Positions 54,566 to 64,000 of a stretch of 64,000 nucleotides of DNA are shown piece after piece (the first letter of the stretch is position 1; every line of letters begins with the position of its first letter). The stretch is from Acidobacteriota bacterium (GTDB lineage: Bacteria; Acidobacteriota; Thermoanaerobaculia; Multivoradales; Multivoraceae): positions 69,501 to 133,500 of the forward strand of contig JAPPCR010000005.1 in the NCBI GenBank assembly GCA_028875725.1. Direction: 5' to 3'. A model generated the notes under the pieces. That model made no database searches, was not told the DNA's origin, and saw nothing but the letters and a program-made list of their open reading frames with translations. Position numbers and translations under genes: made by a program.

Positions 54566-54591
54566 GGTGCCGGCCGGAAGACCGGCGCACC
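54566..54591. repeat. Short hairpin repeat, copy B
   Basis: GGTGC-(CG)-GCCGG-AAGA-CCGGC-GCACC: five upper pairs, two-base bulge, five lower pairs, four-base loop. The plan and bulge are the same as copy A at 28951-28976, with compensated stem changes. It lies between the metH start and the VanZ-like stop. Confidence 0.65.
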
Positions 54592-54599
54592 GACAATCC

Positions 54600-54965
54600 C
54601 TACCGCTGGAGTCGGGGCCAAAGCCTGGTGGCGAGCACGACGCCGGCGGCGACGCCGACGGCGTCGGCGACCAGGTCCATCCACTCTCCCGATCGATAGC
54701 CGAGCAGCATCTGGGCGACCTCGATGGCCCCACCATAGGCGACAGCGCCGGCCGCCGCCAGGAACACGCGGCGGGCCCGGCCCGCGCGGGCCGCCTGTCC
54801 GCACCAGACCCAGGCGAGAAGGGCGAACAGCACGCCGTGAGCGACCCAGTCCCAGGGCGCCTCCGCCGCCACCCGGGGCGCGTCGCCCAGGAACAGGGCA
54901 AGCAGTCGCACCAGACCCCTCTCCAGGGGATCCGCGAACAGCGGCGCGGGCAGGAGCAGAAACAA
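54600..54965 (-). CDS. VanZ-like membrane protein
   Basis: About 121 residues with four hydrophobic segments; APWDWVAHGVLFALLAWVW, GGAIEVAQMLLGYRSGEWMDLVADAVGVAAG and the acidic EVAQ/RSGEWMDLVADA motif are the VanZ pattern. Proteins of this family are small membrane proteins of unclear function (one member confers teicoplanin resistance). The only standard start is a TTG at 54965, which truncates the first helix; the frame is open further upstream (RLLSVGVAGAIA) and a CTG start is possible. Confidence 0.75.
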   Translation of the reverse strand: MFLLLPAPLFADPLERGLVRLLALFLGDAPRVAAEAPWDWVAHGVLFALLAWVWCGQAARAGRARRVFLAAAGAVAYGGAIEVAQMLLGYRSGEWMDLVADAVGVAAGVVLATRLWPRLQR

Positions 54966-55032
54966 GGCGATCGCGCCGGCGACGCCGACCGAGAGCAGCC
55001 GCCAGGTGGGCGCGAGGCGCCGTCGGGGAGAA

Positions 55033-56757
55033 TCAGCGCGGTCCGACGAACCCCTCCTTCTCCAGGTGAAGGATGACCTGCTGCGCGGCCTCCTCGGCTG
55101 AGATATCCGTCGTGTCGATGACCATGTCCGGATTCTCCGGCACCTCGTAGGGGTCCGAGATGCCGGTGAACGCGTCGATCAGTCCCGCCCGGGCCTTCGC
55201 GTAGAGGCCCTTCACGTCGCGCTCCTCGCAGACGTCGAGCGGCGTCGCCACGTGAACCAGGATGAACCCGCCTCCGGCTTCGATCATCTCCCGCACATCC
55301 TGACGCACGTTCTCGTACGGCGCGATCGGAGCGCAGATGGCGATGCCGCCGTTCTTCGTGATCTCCGAAGCGACGAAGCCGATGCGGCGGATGTTGATGT
55401 CCCGGTGCTCCCTGGAGAACCCCAGTTCGGACGACAGGTTCGTCCGCACGATGTCGCCGTCGAGCAGGGTCACGGGCCGGCCGCCGGCCTCGAGGAACTT
55501 GACCAGCAGAACGTTGGCGATCGTCGACTTGCCGGCGCCGGAAAGCCCGGTGAAGAAGACGGTGAAGCCCTGACTGCTGCGCGCCGGGTGGCTGCGCCGC
55601 AGCTCCCGGGCCACCTCCGGAAACGTGAACCACTCCGGGATCGGAAGGCCCCGGCGCAGCCGGCGTCGGAGGTCGCTGCCCGAGATCGACAGCGTCCGTT
55701 CCCCCTCCTTCACGTTGTCGACCGGTTCGTACGAATCCCGGTCCTCCACATAGACCATCATCCGGAAGGGGACCATCTTCACGCCGAGCTCCGCCTCGTG
55801 CTCGACCATCAGTTCCTGCGCGTCGTACGGACCGTAGAAGGGTTCGCCGGAGGAGTCGACTCCGGGGCCCGCGTGGTCGCGGCCGACGATCAGGTGGGTG
55901 CAGCCGTAGTTCCTGCGGATCAGCGCGTGCCAGAGCGCCTCGCGCGGACCGGCCATCCGCATCGCGAGAGGCAGCAAGGCCAGCTCGGCGGTGTGGCGCG
56001 GATAGTGGCTCAGAACCCTGCGGTAGCAACGAACGCGCGTGTAGTGATCGAGGTCGCCCGGCTTCGTCATGCCGACGACCGGGTGGATCAGCAGGTTCGC
56101 CTCCAGGTCCCGGGCCGCCCGCAGGGTCAGTTCGAAGTGCGCCCGGTGCATCGGGTTGCGGGTCTGGAAGGCGACCGCCGTCTTCCATCCGAGTTGCGCG
56201 AACCGTTGCCGCAACTGCTGGGGCGTCTTGCGCAGTCCGGGGAAGTCGTAGTGCCGCGGCGGCTGGACCCCCTCGATCCTGCCGCCCACGGACACCGTGT
56301 TCGTCCGCTGGTAGAGATGGGCAACGCCGGGATGGGCCTGGTCGAGAGTCCCGTAGACGAGCTCCGCCTCCTTGCGCCGGTCGTGCTCCCAGACGTCGTC
56401 CACCGTGAGCACCGCCAGCGCCAGACCCTCCAGGTCGCGCAGAACCAGCTTCGATCCCGCTTCCAGCCCGCCGGCGGCCTCCGGCGTGACGTCGAGGGTG
56501 ATCGGAATCGGCCACAGCTCCCCGGATGGAAGGCGCATCGTCTCGCACACGCTGTCGAACGCGGCCCGATTCATGAACCCGTCGAGCGGCGCGAATCCGC
56601 CGCACATCAGCAACTCCAGATCGCAGATCTGGCGCGGCGTCAAGGTCCAGGAGGGCCACTCGCGCGAACCCTCCCGCAGTTCGTTCAGGCGTTCCGGTCC
56701 GGCGATCAGCGGCCGCGGCGTGCCGCCGCGCCGCGCCAGTTGCGGCTCGGTCATCAT
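55033..56757 (-). CDS. Bifunctional sulfate adenylyltransferase / adenylylsulfate kinase
   Basis: A 574-residue fusion. Residues 1-380 form ATP sulfurylase of the monomeric Sat type (QTRNPMHRAHFELTLRAA, IVGRDHAGPG), and residues 395-574 form APS kinase (FFTGLSGAGKSTIANVLLVKF, LLDGDIVRTNLSSELGFSREHRDINIRRIGFVA). Together they turn sulfate to APS and then PAPS in the cytoplasm. No cysD/N or reductase is adjacent, so the PAPS may go to sulfation or to assimilation genes elsewhere. The active-site motifs of both halves are intact. Confidence 0.95.
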   Translation of the reverse strand: MMTEPQLARRGGTPRPLIAGPERLNELREGSREWPSWTLTPRQICDLELLMCGGFAPLDGFMNRAAFDSVCETMRLPSGELWPIPITLDVTPEAAGGLEAGSKLVLRDLEGLALAVLTVDDVWEHDRRKEAELVYGTLDQAHPGVAHLYQRTNTVSVGGRIEGVQPPRHYDFPGLRKTPQQLRQRFAQLGWKTAVAFQTRNPMHRAHFELTLRAARDLEANLLIHPVVGMTKPGDLDHYTRVRCYRRVLSHYPRHTAELALLPLAMRMAGPREALWHALIRRNYGCTHLIVGRDHAGPGVDSSGEPFYGPYDAQELMVEHEAELGVKMVPFRMMVYVEDRDSYEPVDNVKEGERTLSISGSDLRRRLRRGLPIPEWFTFPEVARELRRSHPARSSQGFTVFFTGLSGAGKSTIANVLLVKFLEAGGRPVTLLDGDIVRTNLSSELGFSREHRDINIRRIGFVASEITKNGGIAICAPIAPYENVRQDVREMIEAGGGFILVHVATPLDVCEERDVKGLYAKARAGLIDAFTGISDPYEVPENPDMVIDTTDISAEEAAQQVILHLEKEGFVGPR

Positions 56758-56872
56758 CTGCTCCGTCGACGTCGTCGTAGTGCGGCCCAGCAGCGCCGGC
56801 CGGGCTGGGACTCTAGCAGCCCGCTAAGGTTCCGTCCTTACCAGCCGAACGGATCGGCCCCGGGGAGCAACC

Positions 56873-58423
56873 ATGGTCTGGGAGCGAGAGATCGAGGAAC
56901 TGAGGCGGCGCCGCGAGTTCGCCCGGCAGATGGGCGGCGAAGCCGGCATCGCGGAGCAGCACCGCCGCGGCAAGCTGACGATCCGGGAACGTCTCGACGC
57001 GTTCACGGACGAGGGTTCGTTCCAGGAGATCGGCGAACTCGCCGGGGTGGCCAGCTACGACGGCAACGACCTCCAGGACGTCCGGCCCTCGAACCGGGTC
57101 ATCGGCCTCGCCCGCCTGAACGGCCGCCGGGCGGTTCTGAACGGCGGAGACTTCACCGTGCGCGGAGGCGCCTCCGACGCCTCGATCGGCGACAAGAGCG
57201 GCCACGCCCAGAAGCTGGCGCTGGGCTGGCGCCTGCCGTACGTGCGGCTCCTGGACTCGACCGGCGGCAGCGTCAAGACCTTCGAGAAGATCGGACGCAC
57301 CTACATCCCGACCAACCCCGCCACCCCGGGCATCGAGGACCTGCTCTGCAGGGTGCCGGTCGTCGCCGCCGTGCTTGGCTCGGTGGCCGGGCTGCCCGCG
57401 GTCGAGGCCTGCCTCGCCCACTTCAACGTGATGGTCAGGGGCACGAGCCAGGTGTTCCCGGGCGGCCCTCCGGTGGTCAAGGCCGCGCTCGGCATCGACA
57501 TCACGAAGGAGGATCTCGGCGACGAGCGCACCCAGGTGTTCGGCAGCGGCGTGATCGACAATCTCGCCGACTCCGAGGAAGAGGCCTTCGCGATGCTCAA
57601 GCAGTTCCTGAGCTACCTGCCGGACAGCGTCTGGCAGATGCCGCCGCGTGGCGACACCCACGACGAGTCGGAACGGCGCGAGCCGGCGCTGCTGTCCGCC
57701 ATTCCGCGCGAGAAGAACAAGGCCTACGACCCGAGAGCGATCCTCGACGCGGTGCTCGACCGCGACTCCTTCTTCGAGATCACCCCGCACTACGGGCGCT
57801 CGCGCATCGTCGGCCTCGCCCGCGTCAACGGCTATCCGGTCGGCACGATGATCAACAACCCGAGCTATCTCGGCGGCTCGATGAACGTCGCCGCCGGCAC
57901 GAAGGTGATCCGCTTCCTGCAACTCTGCGACACCTTCCACCTGCCGATGGTCTACTTCGCCGACGAGCCCGGCTTCATGGTCGGCCCCGAGCAGCAGCGC
58001 CAGGGGATCGTCCGCGCCGGCGCCAAGATGCTCTGCGCGACGCTTCGAACCCGCATGCCGTGGCTCACGATCGTCATCCGGCAGCTCTACGGCGTCGCCG
58101 GGCAGTGCCATGACCGGCCGAGCGGCATGTTCCGGCGCGTGGCGTGGCCGTCCGGCCACTGGGGGTCCATGCACATCTCGGGCGGCGTGACCGCCGCCTA
58201 CCGGCGCATCATCCGGGAGTCCGACGACCCCGCCGCCAAGCAGAAGGAGATCGAGGACCGCCTGGAGGCCCTGGCGTCGCCGTTTCGCACCGCCGAGGCG
58301 TTCAACATCGAGGAGATCATCGATCCCCGCGAGAGCCGGCCGATGGTCTGCGACTTCATCGACACCGCGCAGGCGGTTCTCGAAACCCAGCTCGGACCCA
58401 GTCCGACGCCGTACATGCCGTAG
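56873..58423 (+). CDS. Acyl-CoA carboxylase, carboxyltransferase (beta) subunit
   Basis: A 516-residue crotonase-fold protein with the N and C carboxyltransferase halves: EQHRRGKLTIRERLDAF, GGSVKTFEKIGRTYIPTNP, FGSGVIDNLADSEEEAF, then PGFMVGPEQQRQGIVRAGAKML and WPSGHWGSMHISGGVTAAYR. This is the propionyl/methylcrotonyl-CoA carboxylase beta family, biotin-dependent. A propionyl-CoA substrate would feed the methylmalonyl-CoA mutase pathway seen elsewhere in the window; no biotin-carboxylase alpha subunit is adjacent. SD GGGGAG is eight bases before the ATG. Confidence 0.9.
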   Translation: MVWEREIEELRRRREFARQMGGEAGIAEQHRRGKLTIRERLDAFTDEGSFQEIGELAGVASYDGNDLQDVRPSNRVIGLARLNGRRAVLNGGDFTVRGGASDASIGDKSGHAQKLALGWRLPYVRLLDSTGGSVKTFEKIGRTYIPTNPATPGIEDLLCRVPVVAAVLGSVAGLPAVEACLAHFNVMVRGTSQVFPGGPPVVKAALGIDITKEDLGDERTQVFGSGVIDNLADSEEEAFAMLKQFLSYLPDSVWQMPPRGDTHDESERREPALLSAIPREKNKAYDPRAILDAVLDRDSFFEITPHYGRSRIVGLARVNGYPVGTMINNPSYLGGSMNVAAGTKVIRFLQLCDTFHLPMVYFADEPGFMVGPEQQRQGIVRAGAKMLCATLRTRMPWLTIVIRQLYGVAGQCHDRPSGMFRRVAWPSGHWGSMHISGGVTAAYRRIIRESDDPAAKQKEIEDRLEALASPFRTAEAFNIEEIIDPRESRPMVCDFIDTAQAVLETQLGPSPTPYMP

Positions 58424-58452
58424 CGCACCGCGAGGCGAAGGAGGCCCCATCC

Positions 58453-59223
58453 ATGCCGATCGTCGACCACTCCATGAACGGACAGGTGGCCCTCATCACC
58501 GGTGGCTCCAAGGGCATCGGTCGGGCCATCGCCCTCGCCTTCGCCGAGAACGGCGCCGATGTCGCGATCACCGCTCGAGGTCTTGAAGCCCTCGACGCCA
58601 CCGCCAGCGAGTTGCGGGAGCTCGGCAACCGCGTCCTGGCGATTCCGGCCGACGTCGGCAACACCGAAGCGGTCGAGGCGCTCTACGAGCGGGTGGTCGC
58701 CGAACTCGGCGGCATCGACGTCCTGGTCAACAACGCGGCCAGGGGTGGCGGCAGGGCGATCTCCAAGCTGAAGGAGGACGTCTTCCAGCGGGTGATGGCG
58801 GTCAACCTCTGGGGACCGATCCGGCTGTCGCAGCTATGCAGGACGACAATGCAGGACCGCGGCGGCGGGATGATCATCAACATCGCCTCGAACGAGGGCC
58901 TGCGGGCGTCGCCGGGTCTGGGCATCTACCCGCCGTCCAAGGCCGCGCTGATCAACTTCACGGAGCTGATCGGCAAGGAGTGGGCGAAGGACGGCATCCG
59001 CGCCGTCGCCGTCGCTCCCGGCCTGTGCCGGACGGAACTCGCTGCCGGCCTGGTCGAGATGGTCGAGAAGAACGACATCGCGATCAACCCGATGCGCCGC
59101 ATCGGCGAGCCCGAGGACATCGCGGCCCTGGTGTTGACCCTGGCGACGCAGGCAGGCCGGTTCGCGACCTCCACGACCTACGTCCTGGACGGCGGCGAAC
59201 TGAGCGCGGGACCGCTCGGCTGA
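58453..59223 (+). CDS. Short-chain dehydrogenase/reductase (SDR)
   Basis: A 256-residue classical SDR: ALITGGSKGIGRAIALAF (TGxxxGxG), VNNAARGG (NNAG-like), catalytic Ser in NIASNEG, YPPSK (Tyr and Lys), and TTYVLDGGEL. The fold and active site look complete. Cofactor and substrate cannot be named; ITARG after the second strand suggests NADPH. It follows the carboxylase beta subunit by 29 bases and probably shares its transcript. Confidence 0.9.
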   Translation: MPIVDHSMNGQVALITGGSKGIGRAIALAFAENGADVAITARGLEALDATASELRELGNRVLAIPADVGNTEAVEALYERVVAELGGIDVLVNNAARGGGRAISKLKEDVFQRVMAVNLWGPIRLSQLCRTTMQDRGGGMIINIASNEGLRASPGLGIYPPSKAALINFTELIGKEWAKDGIRAVAVAPGLCRTELAAGLVEMVEKNDIAINPMRRIGEPEDIAALVLTLATQAGRFATSTTYVLDGGELSAGPLG

Positions 59224-59226
59224 GCT

Positions 59227-60777
59227 TCAGACCTCCGGATGGCGCAGGTGCCAGTCGGTGGCCTGCTCGTAGGCGTAGGCGAGGCGGCAGAGCGTCGGTT
59301 CGCTGAGGTCGCGGCCGACGAACTGCAGGCTGTGGGGCGCACCCGCGGCCGAGAAGCCGCACGGCACGGAGATCGTCGGCGTGCCGGCGAAGTCGGCGGG
59401 CACGGTGAAGAGCTGGATGCTGCCAAGCGGCGGATCGAAGCTCCCCGCGAACGACTCCAGGGCCTCCCTGAACGCCCCGACCGTGTCGTACCCCATCGCG
59501 TCCGTCATCGGCAGCGCGGCGACGTTGGAAGGGCAGACCAGCGCGTCGACGGTCGACAGCATCGCTTCGAACCGCTCGCTGAACGCCGAGCGCCGTGCGG
59601 TCGCCTCCGCGTACGCCTCGTCGCTCACCTGCGAGCCGAAGGCCAGGAACTCGCCGAAGTACGGCCCGTAGTCCGCGGCACGTTTGGGGTAGGTCGCGGC
59701 ATGCGCCCGGACCGCCTCGTATGAACAGAGCGGCCACCAGTCGTCGAAGGGCGCCACCGGCATCTCGACCTCGGTGACCTCGGCGCCCAGGCCGGCGAGA
59801 ACCTGCAGCGCCTCCTCCACCGCAGCGGCGACCGCGGGGTCGACGCCCTCCGAGGCGTACCGCCGGTCGAACCCGAGCCGCATCCCGGCGACATCGCCGT
59901 CCAGCATCGGCAGGATGGGAGGCATCGGCGCCTCGAGAGAGGTCGGATCGTTCGCGTCGAAGCCGGCGATCGCTTCCAGCATGATCGCCGCATCGGCGAC
60001 GGTCCGCGTCATCGGCCCGACGTGATCGAGCGAGCCCGCGAGTTCGAGCACGCCGTAGCGGCTGACCCGCCCCCAGGTCGGCTTGAGGCCGACGATGCCG
60101 CACTGGGCGGACGGAAAGCGGATCGATCCGCCGGTGTCCGAGCCGAGCGAGCCGAAACAGAGGCCCGCCGCCGTCGCTACGCCCGAGCCGCTCGACGACA
60201 CGCCTGTCCACAGACCTTCGTCCCAGGGGTTGACGGGGATGTCGAAGTCCGGGTGGTAGGCGCCCATCGCGCCTTCGGTCAGGTTCAGCTTGCCGAGCAG
60301 AACGGCGCCGGCATCGGCCAGCCGCTCGACCACGGTCGCGTCGTACCCGGGGACGAAGTCGGACAGGACCGAGAGGGCGCCCATCGTGCGCACGCCCTCC
60401 GTGTAGCAGAGGTCCTTCACGGCGATGGGGACGCCGTGCAGCGGCCCCCGGTAGCGACCGGCCCCGATCTCGGACTCGGCCGCCCGGGCCGCGGCCAGCG
60501 CCTCGTCGGCCATCACGGTCGCGTAGCTCCTGAGCCGTCCGTCGACGGCGGCGATCCGGTCCAGCATCGTCTCGGTCAGGGCGACCGGCGAGAGTTCGCG
60601 GGCCTCGATCAGGCGCGCGACGTCGCGCAGGCTCATGTAGTGGATCGGTACGTCACTCATCGAACTTCCTTCCAGCGGCGTTCCGGCGGACCGCTCGTCC
60701 GCGGCGCAGGACCCGAGCAACGGCACGGCAGCGCCGGTTCCGATCAGCCCAAGGGCCCTGCGGCGCGTCAGCCGCAT
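59227..60777 (-). CDS. Amidase signature enzyme with twin-arginine leader
   Basis: A 516-residue protein. Residues 1-25 carry a Tat-type leader ([23 protein letters not shown]) with a possible lipobox cysteine. The amidase signature follows: [10 protein letters not shown] (catalytic Lys), [13 protein letters not shown] (cis-Ser) and [16 protein letters not shown] (Ser nucleophile). It hydrolyses amides; the export signal suggests a periplasmic or surface-attached enzyme, not GatA. No gatB/C is near. It overlaps the gmd stop by ten bases. Confidence 0.9.
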   Translation of the reverse strand: MRLTRRRALGLIGTGAAVPLLGSCAADERSAGTPLEGSSMSDVPIHYMSLRDVARLIEARELSPVALTETMLDRIAAVDGRLRSYATVMADEALAAARAAESEIGAGRYRGPLHGVPIAVKDLCYTEGVRTMGALSVLSDFVPGYDATVVERLADAGAVLLGKLNLTEGAMGAYHPDFDIPVNPWDEGLWTGVSSSGSGVATAAGLCFGSLGSDTGGSIRFPSAQCGIVGLKPTWGRVSRYGVLELAGSLDHVGPMTRTVADAAIMLEAIAGFDANDPTSLEAPMPPILPMLDGDVAGMRLGFDRRYASEGVDPAVAAAVEEALQVLAGLGAEVTEVEMPVAPFDDWWPLCSYEAVRAHAATYPKRAADYGPYFGEFLAFGSQVSDEAYAEATARRSAFSERFEAMLSTVDALVCPSNVAALPMTDAMGYDTVGAFREALESFAGSFDPPLGSIQLFTVPADFAGTPTISVPCGFSAAGAPHSLQFVGRDLSEPTLCRLAYAYEQATDWHLRHPEV

Positions 60778-61820
60778 CCGACGGCTTCGAGATCCGCGTC
60801 GACCATCATCTCGACCAGTTGGCGAAAAGCGACGCGCGGGCGCCAGCCGAGACGCTCCCGGGCCAGACCCGCGTCGCCGCGCAGCGTCGGGACCTCGGCC
60901 TTCCGGAAGTGCCGGGAATCGACCGTGACCAGCACCCGGCCATCCTCCGCTACGCCCTGCTCCTCCACGCCCTCGCCACGCCAGGCGAGCGGCATCCCGG
61001 CGCGTGCGAAGGCGATCTCGCAGAACTCGCGGACGCTGTGGGTCTCGCCGGTGGCGATGACGTAGTCCTCGGGCGCCTCGGCCCGCAGCATCAGGCGCAT
61101 CGCCTCCACGTAGTCGCCGGCGAAGCCCCAGTCACGGCGCGACTCCAGGTTGCCGAGCGCCACGCCTTCCTGCAGACCCGCCCGAATCCGGGCCGCCGCC
61201 AGGGTGATCTTCCGCGTGACGAAGCTCTCCCCCCGCCGCGGCGACTCATGATTGAACAGGATGCCGTTCACGGCGAACAGGCCATGGGCCTCGCGGTAGT
61301 TCCTGGTGATGTGGAAGCCGTAGGCCTTTGCCGCCGCGTAGGGACTGCGCGGGTAGAAGCGCGTCGTCTCGCGCTGCGGCGATTCCTCCACCAGGCCGTA
61401 GATCTCGGATGAGGACGCCTGGTAGAAGCGCGCCTCCGGCGCGTGCCGCCGGGCCGCCTCGAGCAGGCGCAGGACACCCAGGCCAGTGACCTCGCTGGTA
61501 GCCCCCGGCAACTCGAAGGAGACCTGGACGTGGGACTGCGCTGCGAGGTTGTAGATCTCGTGGGGCCGCACTTCGCCGACGGCGCGGTGCAGGGACGACG
61601 CGTCCGTTAGATCGCCGGAAATCAGGCGGAGCCGCCGACCCAAGCCGCCGCGGCCTTCCAGCAGGTGGTCGATGCGCCGGGTGCCGCCGGTCCGGGCCAC
61701 CGGCCGCACCAGCCCCCAGACGTCCCAACCCTCCTCGAGCAACTGCTCTGCGAGATAGGAACCGTCCTGACCGGTCACGCCGGTGATCAGAGCCCGCCCC
61801 GCGGCGGCGTCCCCGCTCAA
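60768..61820 (-). CDS. gmd: GDP-mannose 4,6-dehydratase
   Basis: A 350-residue extended [90 protein letters not shown] and [19 protein letters not shown] match GMD throughout. It forms GDP-4-keto-6-deoxymannose for fucose, rhamnose or perosamine sugars of the cell surface. The start is a TTG overlapping the ribBA stop (TTGA). No fcl or glycosyltransferase follows in this window. Confidence 0.95.
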   Translation of the reverse strand: MSGDAAAGRALITGVTGQDGSYLAEQLLEEGWDVWGLVRPVARTGGTRRIDHLLEGRGGLGRRLRLISGDLTDASSLHRAVGEVRPHEIYNLAAQSHVQVSFELPGATSEVTGLGVLRLLEAARRHAPEARFYQASSSEIYGLVEESPQRETTRFYPRSPYAAAKAYGFHITRNYREAHGLFAVNGILFNHESPRRGESFVTRKITLAAARIRAGLQEGVALGNLESRRDWGFAGDYVEAMRLMLRAEAPEDYVIATGETHSVREFCEIAFARAGMPLAWRGEGVEEQGVAEDGRVLVTVDSRHFRKAEVPTLRGDAGLARERLGWRPRVAFRQLVEMMVDADLEAVGCG

Positions 61821-63091
61821 ACCAGCTTCAGCAGGTGGCCCATCTTGTCCCGCTTGACCCGGAGGTACTCGCGGTTCGCCTCGGTCGGCTCGATCTCGAT
61901 CGGCACCCGTTCGACGATCTCCAGGCCGTAGCCGGAGAGGGCGATGTACTTGGTCGGGTTGTTCGTCATCAGCCGCATCCGGCGAACGCCGATATCGCGA
62001 AGAATCTGCGCCCCGATGCCGTAGTTGCGGAGGTCGGCCTTGAACCCGAGCCTGTGGTTGGCCTCGACGGTGTCGTGCCCCTCGTCCTGCAGATCGTAGG
62101 CGCGCAGCTTGTTGAACAGGCCGATGCCCCGCCCCTCCTGCAGCAGGTAGAGCACGACGCCCTCTCCCTCCTCGGCGATCGTCTCGAGGGCACGGTGCAA
62201 CTGGACGCCGCAATCGCAGCGCTCGGACTGGAAGACGTCGCCCGTCAGGCACTGGCTGTGGACGCGCACCAGGATGTCCTTGTCCGGCTTCGGCTCGCCC
62301 AGCACCAAGGCAACGTGTTCCTCGCCGGTGAGCTCCGCGCGATAGGCGAAAGCCCGCATCGGACCGTAGAGCGTCGGCATGGTCGGAGAGGCGATGAGTT
62401 CCACCAGGCTCTCGTGCTTCAGCCGGTAACGGATCAGGTCCGACACCGTGATCATCGGCAGGTTGTGCAGGCGGCTGTACTCGACGAGGTCCGGCACCCG
62501 GGCCATCGTCCCGTCCTCGTTCATGATCTCGCAGATCACGCCGGCGGGCACCAGCCCGGCCAGCGTCGCCAGATCGACCGAGGCCTCCGTCTGGCCGGCG
62601 CGCTTCAGCACGCCGCCGCGCTTGGCGCGAAGCGGGAAGACATGGCCCGGCCGCAGCAGGTCCCGCGGCTGCGTGGCGGGGTCGATCGCGGTGGCGATCG
62701 TCGCCGCCCGATCGGCCGCGGAGATGCCGGTCGTGACCTTGCCGCGGGCCTCGATCGACACCGTGAAGGCGGTCTCGAAGGGCGCCGTGTTGTCCCGGAC
62801 CATCAGCGGCAGGTCGAGCTCGTCGCAGCGGTCCTCGGTCATCGCCAGGCAGATCAGCCCACGGCCGTGGGTGGCCATGAAGTTGATCGCGTCGGGAGTC
62901 ACTTTCTCGGCCGCGATCGCCAGATCGCCCTCGTTCTCCCGATCCTCGTCGTCGACGATGATCACCTGTCCGCCGTCGCGGAAGACCTCGATCGCTTCCT
63001 CGATCGGCGCGAAGAGAGATGGTTCCCGCGCGTTGTCCCGCTCCTTCATGACAGCGATCGTACCAGCGGGAGCCGCAACTGTGGGCGTCAC
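61817..63091 (-). CDS. ribBA: Bifunctional 3,4-dihydroxy-2-butanone-4-phosphate synthase / GTP cyclohydrolase II
   Basis: A 424-residue fusion. RibB half: [26 protein letters not shown] and [10 protein letters not shown]. RibA half (from about residue 225): zinc site [33 protein letters not shown] and [12 protein letters not shown]. Both provide riboflavin precursors. Start: the GTG at 63091 overlapping the nadK stop (GTGA); an ATG at 63049 would give 410 residues and a more standard N-terminus. Confidence 0.96.
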   Translation of the reverse strand: MTPTVAAPAGTIAVMKERDNAREPSLFAPIEEAIEVFRDGGQVIIVDDEDRENEGDLAIAAEKVTPDAINFMATHGRGLICLAMTEDRCDELDLPLMVRDNTAPFETAFTVSIEARGKVTTGISAADRAATIATAIDPATQPRDLLRPGHVFPLRAKRGGVLKRAGQTEASVDLATLAGLVPAGVICEIMNEDGTMARVPDLVEYSRLHNLPMITVSDLIRYRLKHESLVELIASPTMPTLYGPMRAFAYRAELTGEEHVALVLGEPKPDKDILVRVHSQCLTGDVFQSERCDCGVQLHRALETIAEEGEGVVLYLLQEGRGIGLFNKLRAYDLQDEGHDTVEANHRLGFKADLRNYGIGAQILRDIGVRRMRLMTNNPTKYIALSGYGLEIVERVPIEIEPTEANREYLRVKRDKMGHLLKLV

Positions 63092-63891
63092 TCGCCCCAG
63101 CGGAGCTTGCTGCGCAAGGCGTCGTAGTGGGTCTGGCCGTCGACTCTGGCGAGCAGCGCCTTCGACTCTGAGGCGGTCACGACCACCCGGTCGCCGCCAT
63201 GCAGCCGGGCCCCCTCCTGGCCGTCCAGCGTGAGATAAACCTCCTCGTCCAGGCTGCCCAGGGTCATCGCGATCGTACTCCGCTCCGGCACCACGATCGG
63301 CCGCATCGACAGGGTGTGGGGCGAGATCGGTGTCAGCAGCGCGACCGGCAGCGTCGGGTAGAGAATCGGCCCGCCGGCGGACAGGCTGTACGCCGTCGAT
63401 CCCGTCGGCGTCGACACGATCAGGCCGTCCGCCCGGTAGCGGGCCACCGGCTCGCCGTCGATCTCGACCGCCAGGTCGATCATCCGCGCCAGGGCACTCT
63501 TGTGCACAACCGCGTCGTTGAGCGCGCGGTAGCGCTCCATGCCGCCCGCCGCGTGCCGCAACTCGACGTCCAGGAGCAGTCTCTCTTCGACCTCGAACCG
63601 TCCTTCGAGGATCGCCCCCAGGTTCTTGTACAGCCGGTCGAGACCGATCTCGGCCAGGTAGCCGAGGCTGCCGAGGTTGACGCCCACGATCGGCACGCCC
63701 GGCCGGCTGCGCGCGACCGAGAGCAGCGTGCCGTCGCCGCCGAGGACGACGATCAGCCCCAGGCCCGGCGCGTCGACGTCGCCTATGGCCGTGCCGCGCT
63801 CGCGAAGCCAGCTCTCCACATCGGTGGCGGTGGCGGCCGCCCGCCCGCTGTCCGGCTTGGCAACGACCGCGACTTCCTGGATCCTGGTCAC
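63088..63891 (-). CDS. nadK: NAD kinase
   Basis: A 267-residue protein, GTG start: [16 protein letters not shown] (GGDG motif), [23 protein letters not shown] (NE/D motif), and [22 protein letters not shown]. It phosphorylates NAD to NADP. The gene is four bases after the tlyA stop and overlaps ribBA by four. Confidence 0.96.
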   Translation of the reverse strand: MTRIQEVAVVAKPDSGRAAATATDVESWLRERGTAIGDVDAPGLGLIVVLGGDGTLLSVARSRPGVPIVGVNLGSLGYLAEIGLDRLYKNLGAILEGRFEVEERLLLDVELRHAAGGMERYRALNDAVVHKSALARMIDLAVEIDGEPVARYRADGLIVSTPTGSTAYSLSAGGPILYPTLPVALLTPISPHTLSMRPIVVPERSTIAMTLGSLDEEVYLTLDGQEGARLHGGDRVVVTASESKALLARVDGQTHYDALRSKLRWGE

Positions 63892-63895
63892 GATC

Positions 63896-64000
63896 TCATG
63901 TCCTGAAGTGGGCGAAGATCTCGCGGTTGCCTGCCGGTCCCCGGAGGTCGCAGTCTACCGAGGCTCTGAACTCGAGCCCCAGTGCGCCCAGTTCGGCGAT
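63896..64000 (-). CDS. tlyA: TlyA-family rRNA 2'-O-methyltransferase, C-terminal fragment
   Basis: Only the last 34 codons are inside the window (5' part lies beyond the right edge). The reading VDCDLRGPAGNREIFAHFR ends with the SPxxGxxGNxEF-type tail characteristic of TlyA (hemolysin/cytidine-2'-O-methyltransferase). Downstream nadK is a common neighbour of tlyA in many bacteria, which supports the call. Confidence is limited by the short fragment. Confidence 0.65.
   Translation of the reverse strand: MAELGALGLEFRASVDCDLRGPAGNREIFAHFRT

Noticed and set aside
60768..62252. A 494-residue extended GMD
   Set aside because: The leading part is a shadow of ribBA; a TTG overlapping its stop gives the usual 350-residue enzyme.

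Overview
The window is high-GC bacterial chromosome from a diderm. LpxH, an Mla-type ABC/MCE system, Lol-type permease, HflKC and a TlpA thioredoxin all point to an outer membrane. The combination of GWxTD, DUF1844, HspR, class II B12-dependent ribonucleotide reductase, a methylmalonyl-CoA module and a SpoIID-SPOR protein is what one expects of Acidobacteriota (Thermoanaerobaculia-like) or a neighbouring phylum; that placement is inference. Genes are tightly packed, mostly core metabolism, with many four-base stop/start overlaps in which GTG is the usual start. No phage, insertion sequence, CRISPR array, rRNA or tRNA was recognised. Layout: 1-6450 (minus) holds plsC, mrp, lpxH, aroA and a cut-off sigma-54 activator. 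6631-9628 (plus) is mlaEFD plus a Fe(2+)-trafficking-like gene. 9662-10889 (minus) is a GWxTD protein and folE. At 10946 a short SelW/Rdx-type selenoprotein gene has an in-frame UGA followed by a strong bSECIS-like hairpin; a conventional gene call would miss it. It is followed by a large inverted-repeat element, then a 6-pyruvoyl-tetrahydropterin synthase homologue and a DUF1330 protein. 12496-17553 (minus) carries rlmD, a small CxxC/His-rich protein, tlpA and nrdJ. 17809-19674 (plus) has the catalytic subunit of methylmalonyl-CoA mutase and a small coiled-coil protein. 19682-32889 (minus) has carB, a LolC-like permease, carA, methylmalonyl-CoA epimerase, MeaB, SpoIID-SPOR, a DnaC-like loader, hspR, dnaK and DUF1844. 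mazG follows on plus. 33742-38525 (minus) runs acyl-CoA dehydrogenase, glpX, dcd, an anti-sigma kinase, a STAS protein and an apparently inactive S41 protease homologue. 38573-49226 has a CPBP protease, a second inverted-repeat element, a CNT transporter, hflKC, a nuclease-helicase fusion translationally coupled to a LuxE/LuxC pair, an AbrB-Doc toxin-antitoxin pair and a MauE-like membrane protein. 49343-64000 has an ABC-F ATPase, metH, a VanZ-like protein, a fused ATP sulfurylase/APS kinase, an acyl-CoA carboxylase beta subunit, an SDR, an amidase, gmd, ribBA, nadK and the tail of tlyA. How the genes work together: vitamin B12 links nrdJ, methylmalonyl-CoA mutase with its epimerase and MeaB chaperone, and metH; with the carboxylase subunit at 56873 this outlines a propionyl-CoA to succinyl-CoA route. 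The strongest leads are the selenoprotein with its recoding hairpin, a family of intergenic elements of about 165-185 bp whose long terminal stems differ between copies but stay perfectly paired within each copy, a second short hairpin repeat family with compensatory changes, the helicase-LuxE-LuxC operon, and the S41 homologue that has lost its catalytic residues.
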